Assembly (NCBI GenBank): GCA_002840055.1
Contig: PGZJ01000003.1
Span: forward strand, 405,784-469,783
Direction: 5' to 3'
DNA from: Gammaproteobacteria bacterium HGW-Gammaproteobacteria-11
GTDB taxonomy: Bacteria; Pseudomonadota; Gammaproteobacteria; Pseudomonadales; Pseudomonadaceae
DNA length: 64,000 nucleotides
A program made the translations under genes and the position numbers. Positions 55,753-64,000 of this stretch are shown in pieces; the stretch's first letter is position 1; the number at the start of each line of letters is the position of its first letter. The notes under the pieces were generated by a model that did no database searches, had not been told where the DNA came from, and saw nothing but the letters and a program-made list of their open reading frames with translations.

Positions 55753-56136
55753 ATGGGTAATCAGAGCATCAATGTTGTCGAAGTCGGTGTCATCACGCGC
55801 TATCTGCGTGAACAGTCTGATCCGGGCGCACAACGTTTTGCCTTTGCCTACACGGTGCACATTCGCAACCATGGCAACCAGGCTGTTCAACTGATCGACC
55901 GGCGCTGGCTGATCACCGACGGTAACGGCAAGGTTCGCGAAGTGGTCGGTGACGGCGTGGTCGGTGAACAGCCGTTGATTCAGCCAGGCGCTGAATATAC
56001 CTACAGCAGCGGCTGCCTGCTCGATACTCCGGTCGGCAGCATGGAAGGGCATTACGGCATGCTGGCGGCTGACGGCAGTCGCTTCAACGCACAGATCCAG
56101 CGTTTTCGACTGGCCATGCCCAACGCCCTGAACTGA
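55753..56136 (+). CDS. apaG: ApaG family protein (Co2+/Mg2+ efflux-associated)
   Basis: 127 residues, the usual ApaG length, a fibronectin-like beta sandwich: [51 protein letters not shown] and the tail [14 protein letters not shown]. Its biochemical role is unsettled. It starts 3 bp after ksgA and precedes apaH, the classical ksgA-apaGH arrangement. Confidence 0.97.
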   Translation: MGNQSINVVEVGVITRYLREQSDPGAQRFAFAYTVHIRNHGNQAVQLIDRRWLITDGNGKVREVVGDGVVGEQPLIQPGAEYTYSSGCLLDTPVGSMEGHYGMLAADGSRFNAQIQRFRLAMPNALN

Positions 56137-56147
56137 GCGATGAGCCG

Positions 56148-56966
56148 ATGACCGCCTATGCCGTTGGTGATATTCAGGGCTGCCTGACGCCGCTCAAGTG
56201 CCTGCTCGCAGAGGTTGACTTCAACCCGTCCCGCGACCAGCTCTGGTCAGTCGGCGACATGGTCAACCGCGGCCCCGACTCGCTGGAAACCCTGCGTTTT
56301 CTCGATAGTCTGGGTAATGCCTGTATTGCTGTGCTCGGCAACCATGATCTGCATCTGCTTGCCGCCGCACGAGACGCCACCCGCCTGCGTAAATCCGATA
56401 CGCTGCTGCCGATTCTCAAGGCCAGCGATTGCCAACGCTTGCTGGGCAACTTGCGGCAGCGCCCGTTGGCACACTGGGACGCAAACCGTGGCATGCTCAT
56501 GACCCACGCCGGGATCCCACCGATCTGGACGGTGACACAGACCCTCAAGCGCGCAGCGGAAGTGGAAACTGTGCTGCGCTGTGACGAGCGTCTACCGTGG
56601 TTTCTGGATGAGATGTACGGCAACGACCCGGTTCGCTGGAAACCCTCGCTTGAGGGCACAGATCGCCTGCGGGTGATCACCAATTACCTGACCCGGATGC
56701 GTTTCTGTAAAGCCGACGGCAGCCTTGATCTAAAATCCAAGGAAGGGGTAGGCAGCGCGCCCAAGGGCTATGCGCCCTGGTTCAGCTTCCCGCGCCGCGA
56801 CCCGCAGATTCAGATCCTGTTTGGCCATTGGGCGGCGCTGGGTGGCACGACCAACATGCCCGGCATACACGCGCTGGACAGCGGTTGTGTCTGGGGCGCC
56901 AGCATGACCTTGATGAATCTGGACAGCGGTGAACGCATCCAGTGCGACTGTGGAGAAATGGCATGA
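56148..56966 (+). CDS. apaH: Symmetrical bis(5'-nucleosyl)-tetraphosphatase
   Basis: Splits Ap4A into two ADP, and in bacteria also removes Np4 caps from RNA. 272 residues of the PPP phosphatase fold with metal motifs GDIQGC (residue 7), [14 protein letters not shown] (residue 36), GNHDLHLLA and [10 protein letters not shown], and later FGHWAALGG. It is followed by glpE with a 4-bp overlap. Confidence 0.98.
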   Translation: MTAYAVGDIQGCLTPLKCLLAEVDFNPSRDQLWSVGDMVNRGPDSLETLRFLDSLGNACIAVLGNHDLHLLAAARDATRLRKSDTLLPILKASDCQRLLGNLRQRPLAHWDANRGMLMTHAGIPPIWTVTQTLKRAAEVETVLRCDERLPWFLDEMYGNDPVRWKPSLEGTDRLRVITNYLTRMRFCKADGSLDLKSKEGVGSAPKGYAPWFSFPRRDPQIQILFGHWAALGGTTNMPGIHALDSGCVWGASMTLMNLDSGERIQCDCGEMA

Positions 56967-57286
56967 GCGAGTTCCGACATATTGACCCGCAGTCCGCCGC
57001 AGGGCTGCTCGACAACGGCGCGGCACTGGTCGACATCCGCGATCCAGACAGCTTTGCCAGGGGGCATATCACCAGCGCAGTTCACCTCGACAATGCCAGC
57101 CTGGCAGATTTTGTTGCCCAGGCCGACAAGCAAACGCCACTGATTGTCTGTTGCTACCACGGCAACTCCAGCCAGCCGGCAGCGGCCTACCTCGCTAGCC
57201 TCGGCTTTGCCGAGGTCTACAGCCTGGACGGCGGCTTTGAACTCTGGCGGCAGTATCATCCGCAACGCCTGAGTGCCTTGGACTGA
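56963..57286 (+). CDS. glpE: Thiosulfate sulfurtransferase GlpE (single-domain rhodanese)
   Basis: Transfers sulfane sulfur from thiosulfate to acceptors such as cyanide or thioredoxin. 107 residues with [27 protein letters not shown] and the active-site loop C-Y-H-G-N-S-S around Cys66. ATG 56963 overlaps the apaH stop (ATGA) and gives the family-typical N-terminus; the longer frame from 56942 is not needed. A terminator-like hairpin follows. Confidence 0.95.
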   Translation: MSEFRHIDPQSAAGLLDNGAALVDIRDPDSFARGHITSAVHLDNASLADFVAQADKQTPLIVCCYHGNSSQPAAAYLASLGFAEVYSLDGGFELWRQYHPQRLSALD

Positions 57287-57296
57287 GTCCCACCAA

Positions 57297-57330
57297 GCCG
57301 GACAAGCTCACATCCGGCAATGTAATTTTT
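57297..57330 (+). terminator. Terminator-like hairpin after glpE
   Basis: GCCGGA (57297-57302) and TCCGGC (57313-57318) pair around a 10-nt loop, followed by AATGTAATTTTTATG. It ends the lptD-to-glpE unit. Confidence 0.7.
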
Positions 57331-57603
57331 ATGTAAATCCCGCTTTCGTCCCCACGCAAAAGAACTATTCTGTTGATGAGGCAATCATAAATGTGAATGC
57401 CGGTCTGCCGGCTTCCTATAACAGGGGAGCCTGCCGGATCCCGAACGGGGAACAGAGCGCCCGCCCGGACGATTCGACAGACTCCCCGACCATGCCCGCT
57501 GTTTGTGGTCTTGGGGGATTCTGCATCAGGAAATGCCATCACCCTTTGCCAGCCTGGAGCATGTGGAAGCGCCAGACCTCACCCCTGCAAGCGAGGTCGA
57601 GTC
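57331..57603 (+). promoter_or_regulatory. Leader region of prkA
   Basis: About 270 bp with no gene. AT-rich at first (GTAAATCCC ... AACTATTCTGTTG), then GC-rich. An in-frame open stretch reaches back to 57397 but has no codon bias or family match and is taken as untranslated. GAGGTCGAG provides the ribosome site for ATG 57604. I cannot identify a sigma-54 or RpoS promoter with confidence. Confidence 0.45.
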
Positions 57604-59526
57604 ATGAGCATATTCAGTCATTTTCAGAACCGTTTCGAAACCACCCGGCAGGAGGAGTACAGCCTGCAGGAGTACCTTGACCTGTGCAAAGCCGATCCGC
57701 TGACCTATGCCACTGCCGCCGAACGCCTGCTCAAGGCCATTGGCGAACCCGAATTGATCGACACCTCGATGAACCCGCGCCTGTCGCGGATCTTCTCCAA
57801 CAAGATGATCAAACGCTACCCGGCCTTTGCCGACTTTCACGGCATGGAGGATGCCATCGAGCATATCGTCTCCTTCTTCCGGCATGCCGCCCAGGGACTT
57901 GAGGAACGCAAACAGATTCTCTATCTGCTCGGCCCGGTCGGCGGCGGCAAGTCCTCACTGGCAGAAAAGCTCAAAGCGCTGATGCAGCAAGTGCCCTTCT
58001 ACGCGATCAAGGATTCACCGGTGTTCGAGTCACCGCTCGGACTGTTCAGTCCTGAAGAGGACGGTGCGATTCTCGAAGAGGATTACGGCATCCCCCGGCG
58101 CTATATCAACAGCATCATGTCGCCCTGGGCGGTCAAACGCCTGCATGAGTTCAATGGCGACATCAGCCAGTTCCGGGTGGTCAAGCTCTACCCCTCAATC
58201 CTGCAACAGACGGCGATTGCCAAAACCGAGCCCGGCGACGAGAACAATCAGGATATTTCTGCGCTGGTCGGCAAGGTCGATATTCGCAAGCTCGAGGAGT
58301 TTCCGCAGAACGACCCGGACGCCTACAGCTATTCCGGTGCCCTGTGCCGCGCCAACCAGGGGCTGATGGAATTTGTCGAGATGTTCAAGGCGCCGATCAA
58401 GGTACTGCATCCGCTGCTCACCGCGACCCAGGAAGGCAACTACAACAGCACCGAGGGACTGGGGGCTATACCCTTCAACGGCGTGATCCTGGCACACTCC
58501 AACGAGTCCGAGTGGCACACCTTCCGCAACAACAAGAACAACGAAGCCTTCATTGACCGCATCTACATCGTCAAGGTGCCCTATTGCCTGCGCGTCAGTG
58601 ATGAAATCCAGATCTATCAGAAACTCCTGACCAGCAGTTCCCTGGCCAACGCCCACTGCGCCCCGGATACCCTGAAGATGCTGGCCCAGTTCACGGTACT
58701 GTCGCGCCTGAAGGAGCCGGACAACTCGAATCTCTACTCGAAAATGCGTATCTATGACGGCGAGAATCTGAAAGATACCGATCCCAAGGCCAAGTCGATC
58801 CAGGAATACCGCGACAGCGCCGGGGTAGATGAAGGCATGAACGGTCTGTCGACGCGCTTTGCCTTCAAGATTCTGTCCAAGGTCTTCAACTACGACAACA
58901 CCGAGGTGGCAGCCAACCCGGTGCACCTGCTCTATGTACTGGAGCAGCAGATTGAACAGGAGCAGTTCCCCGCCGACACCAGTGAGCGCTATCTGCGCTT
59001 TATCAAGGAATACCTGGCGCCGCGCTACGTCGATTTCATCGGCAAGGAAATCCAGACTGCGTATCTGGAGTCCTACAGCGAGTACGGGCAGAACATTTTC
59101 GACCGCTATGTGATGTATGCGGATTTCTGGATTCAGGATCAGGAATACCGCGATCCGGACACCGGCGAAATCCTCAACCGCGTGGCCCTGAACGAGGAGC
59201 TGGAAAAGATCGAAAAGCCGGCGGGCATCAGCAATCCCAAGGATTTCCGCAACGAGATCGTCAATTTCATGCTGCGCGCACGCGCCCAGAACAACGGTAA
59301 GAACCCGAGCTGGCTGTCCTATGAAAAGCTGCGCATGGTGATCGAGAAGAAGATGTTCTCCAACACCGAAGATCTGCTGCCGGTCATCAGCTTCAATGCC
59401 AAGGCCAGCAAGGAAGATCAGAAGAAGCACGGCGACTTTGTCAGCCGCATGATCGAACGTGGCTATACCGAGAAACAGGTTCGCCTGCTGTCGGAATGGT
59501 ACTTGCGGGTGCGCAAGGCCCAGTAG
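57604..59526 (+). CDS. prkA: Serine protein kinase / AAA+ protein PrkA
   Basis: 640 residues, exactly the length of E. coli YeaG. The N-terminal AAA+ domain carries the Walker A motif GPVGGGKSS near residue 110 and a Walker-B-like region; the C-terminal kinase-like domain covers about residues 420-640. It begins MSIFSHFQNRFETTRQEEYSLQEYLDLCK, the standard PrkA start. With yeaH and spoVR/ycgB it forms a stress and stationary-phase module conserved across proteobacteria. Substrates are poorly known. Confidence 0.97.
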   Translation: MSIFSHFQNRFETTRQEEYSLQEYLDLCKADPLTYATAAERLLKAIGEPELIDTSMNPRLSRIFSNKMIKRYPAFADFHGMEDAIEHIVSFFRHAAQGLEERKQILYLLGPVGGGKSSLAEKLKALMQQVPFYAIKDSPVFESPLGLFSPEEDGAILEEDYGIPRRYINSIMSPWAVKRLHEFNGDISQFRVVKLYPSILQQTAIAKTEPGDENNQDISALVGKVDIRKLEEFPQNDPDAYSYSGALCRANQGLMEFVEMFKAPIKVLHPLLTATQEGNYNSTEGLGAIPFNGVILAHSNESEWHTFRNNKNNEAFIDRIYIVKVPYCLRVSDEIQIYQKLLTSSSLANAHCAPDTLKMLAQFTVLSRLKEPDNSNLYSKMRIYDGENLKDTDPKAKSIQEYRDSAGVDEGMNGLSTRFAFKILSKVFNYDNTEVAANPVHLLYVLEQQIEQEQFPADTSERYLRFIKEYLAPRYVDFIGKEIQTAYLESYSEYGQNIFDRYVMYADFWIQDQEYRDPDTGEILNRVALNEELEKIEKPAGISNPKDFRNEIVNFMLRARAQNNGKNPSWLSYEKLRMVIEKKMFSNTEDLLPVISFNAKASKEDQKKHGDFVSRMIERGYTEKQVRLLSEWYLRVRKAQ

Positions 59527-59544
59527 CGGCTTTGCCGCAATTGG

Positions 59545-59660
59545 GCCAGCCGCAAGCTGCAAGCTTCAAGCGGCAAGAAAACACGCCGAGTAGCGCCTGG
59601 CATCAGCGTTTGAATTCAGCACGGCCAGCTTCAAGCTTGCAGCTTAAAGCTTACCGCTGG
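59545..59660. repeat. Repeat words between prkA and yeaH
   Basis: CCGCAAGCTGCAAGCTTCAAGCGGCAAG at the left (59551-59578, in short words CAAGC/TTCAAGC) is complementary to CTTCAAGCTTGCAGCTTAAAGCTTACCGC on the right (59631-59657). The same dispersed family as at 1858, 9398, 10878 and 62512. The two arms can form a long stem in the prkA-yeaH transcript. Confidence 0.65.
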
Positions 59661-59674
59661 CCCGGAGGGCCCTT

Positions 59675-60946
59675 ATGACCCACGTGATCGACCGCCGTTT
59701 GAACGGCAGGAACAAGAGCACGGTTAACCGCCAGCGTTTCCTGCGCCGTTACAAGTCGCACATCAAGAAGGCCGTTGAGGAGGCGGTTGGGCGGCGTTCC
59801 ATTACCGATATCAGCGGTGGCGAACAGATCAGCATTCCCGGTCGGGATATTGATGAACCCATCTTCCACCACGGCCAGGGTGGCCGCAAAACCGGGGTGC
59901 ATCCAGGCAACCGCGACTTCAGCAGCGGTGACCGCATTGCCCGCCCAGACGGTGGTGGCGGTGGCCAGGGCGGCAGCCAGGCTGGCGACAACGGCGAGGG
60001 TGTCGATGAGTTTGTGTTTCAGATTACCCAGGATGAATTCCTCGACTTCATGTTCGAGGATCTGGCTCTGCCCAACCTGGTCAAGCGCCATCTGACCGGG
60101 ACCGACACCTTCAAGCCGGTGCGTGCCGGTATCAGCCAGCAGGGCAACCCGTCACGGATCAATATTGTCCGCTCAATGCGCGCCGCCCACGCCCGGCGTA
60201 TTGCCCTGAGCGGCGGCAGTCGCAGCCGTTTGCGTGAGGCCGAGCGCGAACTGGCGCTGTTGCTCAAGGAGCAACCGGACAACCTGCAGGACCAGAGGAC
60301 ACTGGAGGAGGAAATCACCCAACTGCGCAAGCGCATTGACCGAATTCCCTTCCTGGACACCTTTGACCTGCGCTACAACCTGATCACAAAACAGCCGACG
60401 CCCAGCTCCAAGGCCGTAATGTTCTGCCTGATGGATGTGTCCGGGTCCATGACCCAGGCCACCAAGGATCTGGCCAAGCGCTTCTACATCCTGCTGTACC
60501 TGTTCTTGCAGCGCAATTACGAGCGCATTGAGGTGGTGTTTATCCGCCACCACACCAGCGCCAAGGAAGTCGATGAAGAGGAGTTCTTCTACTCCCGGGA
60601 AACCGGCGGCACCATTGTTTCCAGCGCCCTGCGACTGATGCAGCAAATTGTCGAAGAGCGCTACTCACCGAATGAGTGGAACATCTACTGCGCCCAGGCC
60701 TCGGACGGCGATAACTGGAATGATGACTCGCCGATCTGCCGCGAGCTGCTGGCCAGACAGATCATGCCGGCCATGCAGTATTACTGTTACGTGGAAATCA
60801 CCCCGCGTGACCACCAGGCCCTGTGGTACGAATACGAACAGGTAGCCGAACAGTTCAACGACAGCTTTGCCCAACAGCAGATAGTCGATGCCGGTGATAT
60901 TTACCCGGTCTTTCGCAAGCTGTTCCAGAAGAGGATGGCCACATGA
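59675..60946 (+). CDS. yeaH: YeaH/YhbH family protein (DUF444), VWA-like
   Basis: 423 residues. A basic N-terminus ([36 protein letters not shown]), a glycine-rich linker ([20 protein letters not shown], near residue 92) and a C-terminal von Willebrand A-like domain with the metal motif M-D-V-S-G-S-M (near residue 252) and [17 protein letters not shown]. Partner of PrkA in the same operon. GGAGGG lies upstream of ATG 59675, and the stop overlaps the spoVR start by 4 bp. Confidence 0.96.
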   Translation: MTHVIDRRLNGRNKSTVNRQRFLRRYKSHIKKAVEEAVGRRSITDISGGEQISIPGRDIDEPIFHHGQGGRKTGVHPGNRDFSSGDRIARPDGGGGGQGGSQAGDNGEGVDEFVFQITQDEFLDFMFEDLALPNLVKRHLTGTDTFKPVRAGISQQGNPSRINIVRSMRAAHARRIALSGGSRSRLREAERELALLLKEQPDNLQDQRTLEEEITQLRKRIDRIPFLDTFDLRYNLITKQPTPSSKAVMFCLMDVSGSMTQATKDLAKRFYILLYLFLQRNYERIEVVFIRHHTSAKEVDEEEFFYSRETGGTIVSSALRLMQQIVEERYSPNEWNIYCAQASDGDNWNDDSPICRELLARQIMPAMQYYCYVEITPRDHQALWYEYEQVAEQFNDSFAQQQIVDAGDIYPVFRKLFQKRMAT

Positions 60947-62496
60947 AACGCCAACCCATTTCCACCGGCTCGGAATGGACCTTCGAGCTGATTCAGGAAT
61001 ACGACCGCGAACTTGGGCGCATTGCCCATGATATCTATGGACTGGATACCTATCCGAACCAGATCGAGGTGATCACCGCCGAGCAGATGATGGATGCCTA
61101 TGCTTCGGTAGGCATGCCACTGGGTTATCACCACTGGTCCTATGGCAAACACTTCCTGCACACCGAGAAGAACTACAAGCGAGGACAGATGGGCCTGGCT
61201 TACGAGATCGTGATCAACTCCGATCCCTGCATCGCCTATCTGATGGAAGAAAACACCATGACCATGCAGGCGCTGGTGATTGCCCATGCCTGCTATGGTC
61301 ACAACTCCTTTTTCAAGGGTAACTACCTGTTCCGCAGCTGGACCGACGCCAGCGCCATCATCGATTATCTGGTGTTTGCCAAGCATTACATCAGCCAGTG
61401 CGAGGAGCGCCACGGCATTGATGCGGTGGAGGACATTCTCGACTCCTGCCATGCCCTGATGAATTATGGCGTCGACCGCTACAAGCGCCCCTATCCGATA
61501 TCGGCCGAGGAAGAGCGGCTGCGCCAGCACGAGCGCGAGGAGCACCTGCAGCGTCAGGTCAACGACCTGTGGCGGACCATCCCGGTATCGGCCAGCCTCA
61601 GGGACAAACAGGCCGAGGAGGAACGCTATCCCAGCGAACCGCAGGAAAACCTGCTGTACTTCATCGAGAAAAACGCGCCGCTGCTGGAGCCCTGGCAACG
61701 TGAAGTGGTGCGCATCGTCCGCAAGGTAGCGCAGTACTTTTACCCGCAGCGCCAGACCCAGGTCATGAACGAGGGCTGGGCCACCTTCTGGCATTACACC
61801 CTGCTCAACCATTTGTACGATGAGGGCAAGGTAACCGATGGCTTCATGCTCGAGTTTCTGCAGTCCCATTCCAGCGTGATCTACCAGCCACCCTTCGACA
61901 GCAAGTGGTACAGCGGCATCAATCCCTACGCCCTGGGCTTTGCGATGATGACCGACATCCGCCGCATGTGTGAACACCCTACCGAGGAAGACCGCCGCTG
62001 GTTCCCCGAGATTGCCGGGACTGACTGGCTGGAAACCATCAAGTTCGCCATGCGCACTTTCAAGGATGAAAGCTTCATCCTGCAATACCTGTCGCCCAAG
62101 GTAATTCGCGACCTGAAACTGTTCGCCATCGTTGACGACGAACAGGACGATCACCTGGAAGTAGCGGCCATCCATGATGACAGTGGCTACCGCGCGGTGC
62201 GTCAGCATCTGGCCGCACAGTACAACCTCGGCAACCGCGAGCCGAACATTCAGGTCTGGAAGGTTGACCGGCGTGGTGACCGCTCCCTGACCCTGCGTCA
62301 CCAGCGGCATGACGGCAAACCCCTGGGCGACTCGACCAATGACATGCTCAAGCACCTGCACCGTCTCTGGGGCTTCGACATTCATCTGGACAGTCTGGAC
62401 GGGGACAAGGTCATCGAGTCCCTGCACCTGCCACCCAAAACCGACAACAGCCTGGACCGGATGCCCAAATTTGATCTGAACATTCCGCCGATCTAG
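60943..62496 (+). CDS. SpoVR family protein (YcgB-like)
   Basis: 517 residues, family length. Characteristic segments: [77 protein letters not shown] and [20 protein letters not shown]. It is the third member of the prkA-yeaH-spoVR module, translated from an ATGA overlap with yeaH. No enzymatic role is established for non-sporulating bacteria. Confidence 0.96.
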   Translation: MKRQPISTGSEWTFELIQEYDRELGRIAHDIYGLDTYPNQIEVITAEQMMDAYASVGMPLGYHHWSYGKHFLHTEKNYKRGQMGLAYEIVINSDPCIAYLMEENTMTMQALVIAHACYGHNSFFKGNYLFRSWTDASAIIDYLVFAKHYISQCEERHGIDAVEDILDSCHALMNYGVDRYKRPYPISAEEERLRQHEREEHLQRQVNDLWRTIPVSASLRDKQAEEERYPSEPQENLLYFIEKNAPLLEPWQREVVRIVRKVAQYFYPQRQTQVMNEGWATFWHYTLLNHLYDEGKVTDGFMLEFLQSHSSVIYQPPFDSKWYSGINPYALGFAMMTDIRRMCEHPTEEDRRWFPEIAGTDWLETIKFAMRTFKDESFILQYLSPKVIRDLKLFAIVDDEQDDHLEVAAIHDDSGYRAVRQHLAAQYNLGNREPNIQVWKVDRRGDRSLTLRHQRHDGKPLGDSTNDMLKHLHRLWGFDIHLDSLDGDKVIESLHLPPKTDNSLDRMPKFDLNIPPI

Positions 62497-62511
62497 TGGC
62501 GGCGGCAGGCT

Positions 62512-62612
62512 GTAAGCGTCAAGCAACAAGCAAAACCCCAGCCTCAACACCTTTCAACCTGGGGCTTGAAGTTTGTGGCTTGAAGCTTGAAGCTTGTGGC
62601 TTGCAGCTCACA
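62512..62612. repeat. Repeat words between spoVR and cca
   Basis: GTAAGCGTCAAGCAACAAGC on the left, and GGGGCTTGAAGTTTGTGGC, TTGAAGCTTGAAGCTTG, TGGCTTGCAGC on the right, including GCTTGAA in tandem. Fifth copy of the dispersed repeat family in this window. Confidence 0.65.
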
Positions 62613-62631
62613 GCAGATCGAGGCATCAGGC

Positions 62632-63885
62632 TTGACGTCACCCACTTATGCAACCTACCTGGTCGGCGGCGCCGTTCGTGACCAACTGCTTGGCCATCCC
62701 TTCAGCGACTATGACTGGGTGGTGGTGGGCGCCACCCCCGAAGACATGCTGAGTGCCGGGTTCAAGCCGGTCGGACAGGACTTCCCGGTGTTTCTGCACC
62801 CAAAGACCGGCGAGGAATACGCGCTGGCGCGCACCGAGCGCAAAAGCGGTCGCGGCTATGGCGGCTTTGTCTTCCATACCAGCCCGGACGTCACCCTGGA
62901 ACAGGACCTGATCCGCCGCGACCTGACCGTCAATGCCATGGCCATGGACAGCAATAGCACGCTGATTGACCCCTACGGTGGCCAGCGCGACCTGGCGGCA
63001 CGTCTGCTGCGGCATGTCTCCCCGGCCTTTGTCGAGGACCCGCTACGGGTATTGCGGGTGGCCCGTTATGCCGCGCGCTACAAGCGCATGGGCTTTCGCG
63101 TGGCCGCTGAAACCCTGCAACTGATGCGTGAGCTGGCCGAATCAGGCGAGCTGGCGGCGCTGACCCCGGAACGCACCTGGAAGGAAATCAGCCGCGCCCT
63201 GATGGAGCCCAATCCCGACGTCTTTATCCGTGTGCTGCGCGACTGCGGCGCACTCAAGGCAATGCTGCCCGAAGTCGACAAGCTCTTCGGCGTGCCGCAA
63301 CCCATCGCCCATCACCCGGAAGTCGATACCGGTGAACACCTGTTGCTGGTACTGGAAGCCGCCGCGAGTCTGCAATTGCCACTGGCAGCGCGCTGGGCCT
63401 GCCTGCTGCATGATCTGGGCAAGGGCCTGACCGATCCGGCCCTCTGGCCCAAGCATCATGGCCATGAGCACAGTGGCCTGCGGGCGGTAAAAGCGGTGAA
63501 TGCACGCTGCAAGGCGCCCCGCGACTGTCAGGAACTGGCGCTGCTGACCTGCGAATACCATACCCATTGCCACCGCGCACGGGAGCTGAAGCCGGAAACC
63601 CTGCTCAAGCTGTTCAAGACCTTTGATATCTACCGCCGACCCGAGCGTTTCGAACAGTTTCTCGGTGCCTGCGAGGCGGACGCCCGCGGCCGCACGGGGC
63701 TGGAGAACGAGCCCTATCCGCAGGCCGATTACCTGCGCGCCGCTGCGCAGGCGGCACGCAGTGTCAATGTCGAGGCGTTAATGGCGCGGGGGCTGGAAGG
63801 CGCAGAATTGGGCAAGGCGTTGGAGCAGGAGCGGAAAAAGGCGCTTGCTGACTTCAAAACAGGGTTTAGCCAGGCCCGGACCTAG
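62632..63885 (+). CDS. cca: CCA tRNA nucleotidyltransferase (multifunctional, with HD domain)
   Basis: Adds or repairs the 3' CCA of tRNA; this class also has phosphohydrolase activity. About 417 residues, with [13 protein letters not shown] (residue 9), [15 protein letters not shown] (catalytic Asp pair), [12 protein letters not shown] and the C-terminal HD domain ([29 protein letters not shown]). No ATG fits; a TTG at 62632 with GAGG 8 nt upstream is the likely start, since the frame further upstream is repeat DNA with another TTG at 62587. Confidence 0.94.
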   Translation: MTSPTYATYLVGGAVRDQLLGHPFSDYDWVVVGATPEDMLSAGFKPVGQDFPVFLHPKTGEEYALARTERKSGRGYGGFVFHTSPDVTLEQDLIRRDLTVNAMAMDSNSTLIDPYGGQRDLAARLLRHVSPAFVEDPLRVLRVARYAARYKRMGFRVAAETLQLMRELAESGELAALTPERTWKEISRALMEPNPDVFIRVLRDCGALKAMLPEVDKLFGVPQPIAHHPEVDTGEHLLLVLEAAASLQLPLAARWACLLHDLGKGLTDPALWPKHHGHEHSGLRAVKAVNARCKAPRDCQELALLTCEYHTHCHRARELKPETLLKLFKTFDIYRRPERFEQFLGACEADARGRTGLENEPYPQADYLRAAAQAARSVNVEALMARGLEGAELGKALEQERKKALADFKTGFSQART

Positions 63886-63891
63886 AACCCC

Positions 63892-63971
63892 TTCGCGGTC
63901 AGGCGACCGCTCCTACCGGGTCGGATCAGTGCTGGGGCTATACCCTGTGGGAGCGGTCGCCTGACCGCGAA
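63892..63971. repeat. REP-like pair: 22-bp perfect inverted repeat with 36-bp spacer
   Basis: The 22 bp at 63892-63913 (TTCGCGGTC ... CCGCTCC) are exactly complementary to 63950-63971 (GGAGCGG ... CCGCGAA). The word GGGAGCGGTCGCCTGACCGCG is a common form of Pseudomonas repetitive extragenic palindromes. It may end the cca transcript. Confidence 0.85.
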
Positions 63972-64000
63972 CAGGGGGCTCAAGCAAAGCTCAGCTGCCT

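Noticed and set aside
57397..57603. 69-codon upstream extension of prkA
   Set aside because: Not part of the conserved PrkA protein; ATG 57604 with GAGG-type site gives the exact family length.
58195..59562. 455-codon minus-strand frame opposite prkA
   Set aside because: Shadow of PrkA; no recognisable domain.
60901..62550. 549-codon minus-strand frame opposite spoVR
   Set aside because: Composition and lack of motifs show it is an antisense shadow of SpoVR.

Overview
The window is a chromosomal segment of a gammaproteobacterium of the Pseudomonas group. Gene order matches the Pseudomonas core in several blocks: rpe-gph-trpE, trpG-trpD-trpC, and amgK/murU, lptD-surA-pdxA-ksgA-apaG-apaH-glpE-prkA-yeaH-spoVR-cca. 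A polyester-hydrolase-like gene close to that of the marine Pseudomonas aestusnigri points to the Halopseudomonas (P. pertucinogena) lineage. That placement is an inference from remembered sequences, not from a search.

Layout. 0-3 kb: a SAH-riboswitch-controlled ahcY, then metF (methyl cycle). 3-7.5 kb: a YnbA/YnbB/PlsC-like lipid cluster and an RhlE helicase. 7.5-12 kb: a DUF3617 protein and the glutarate (lysine) catabolic genes gcdG, gcdH and divergent gcdR. 12.2-13.1 kb: a secreted PETase-like hydrolase. 13.6-19.8 kb: an array of integron gene cassettes, all on the + strand, with about ten attC sites and no integrase in the window. Its cargo includes an AAC(3)-I-type aminoglycoside acetyltransferase, an HNH protein, a GFA-fold protein, a DinB-like protein, a DUF1493 acyl-carrier-like protein and several unknowns. 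19.8-20.7 kb: two more accessory genes after the last recognisable attC. 20.8-27.3 kb: two divergent autotransporter-type genes. The minus-strand one encodes a signal peptide, a domain about 70% identical by eye to eukaryotic ubiquitin, and a C-terminal outer-membrane barrel; the plus-strand one is a 1650-residue autotransporter.

27.4-35.4 kb holds small membrane proteins, an MscS-type channel, an ECF sigma/anti-sigma pair with a DUF4394 target gene (both units carry the same promoter motif), a CHAP-domain protein, a GST, a GFA protein and an RDD protein. 35.5-45 kb holds the split trp genes, with an arsenic operon (arsR, GAPDH, arsJ, ACR3), a DUF2789 protein and a CDF transporter lying between trpG and trpE. 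In P. aeruginosa the same interval holds the R/F pyocin cluster. trpE has a leader peptide with two Trp codons followed by a terminator-like hairpin. 45-64 kb is conserved Pseudomonas core: sugar-phosphate metabolism, peptidoglycan recycling, LPS export, outer-membrane protein folding, ribosome maturation, the PrkA/YeaH/SpoVR stress module and the CCA-adding enzyme.

The most unusual item is the exported ubiquitin-barrel fusion at 20802-22046. Next come the integrase-less cassette array with its gentamicin-acetyltransferase-like gene, the PETase-like enzyme beside it, the SAH riboswitch with an enlarged arm, and the matched ECF promoters. No rRNA, tRNA, CRISPR array or complete insertion sequence was seen.
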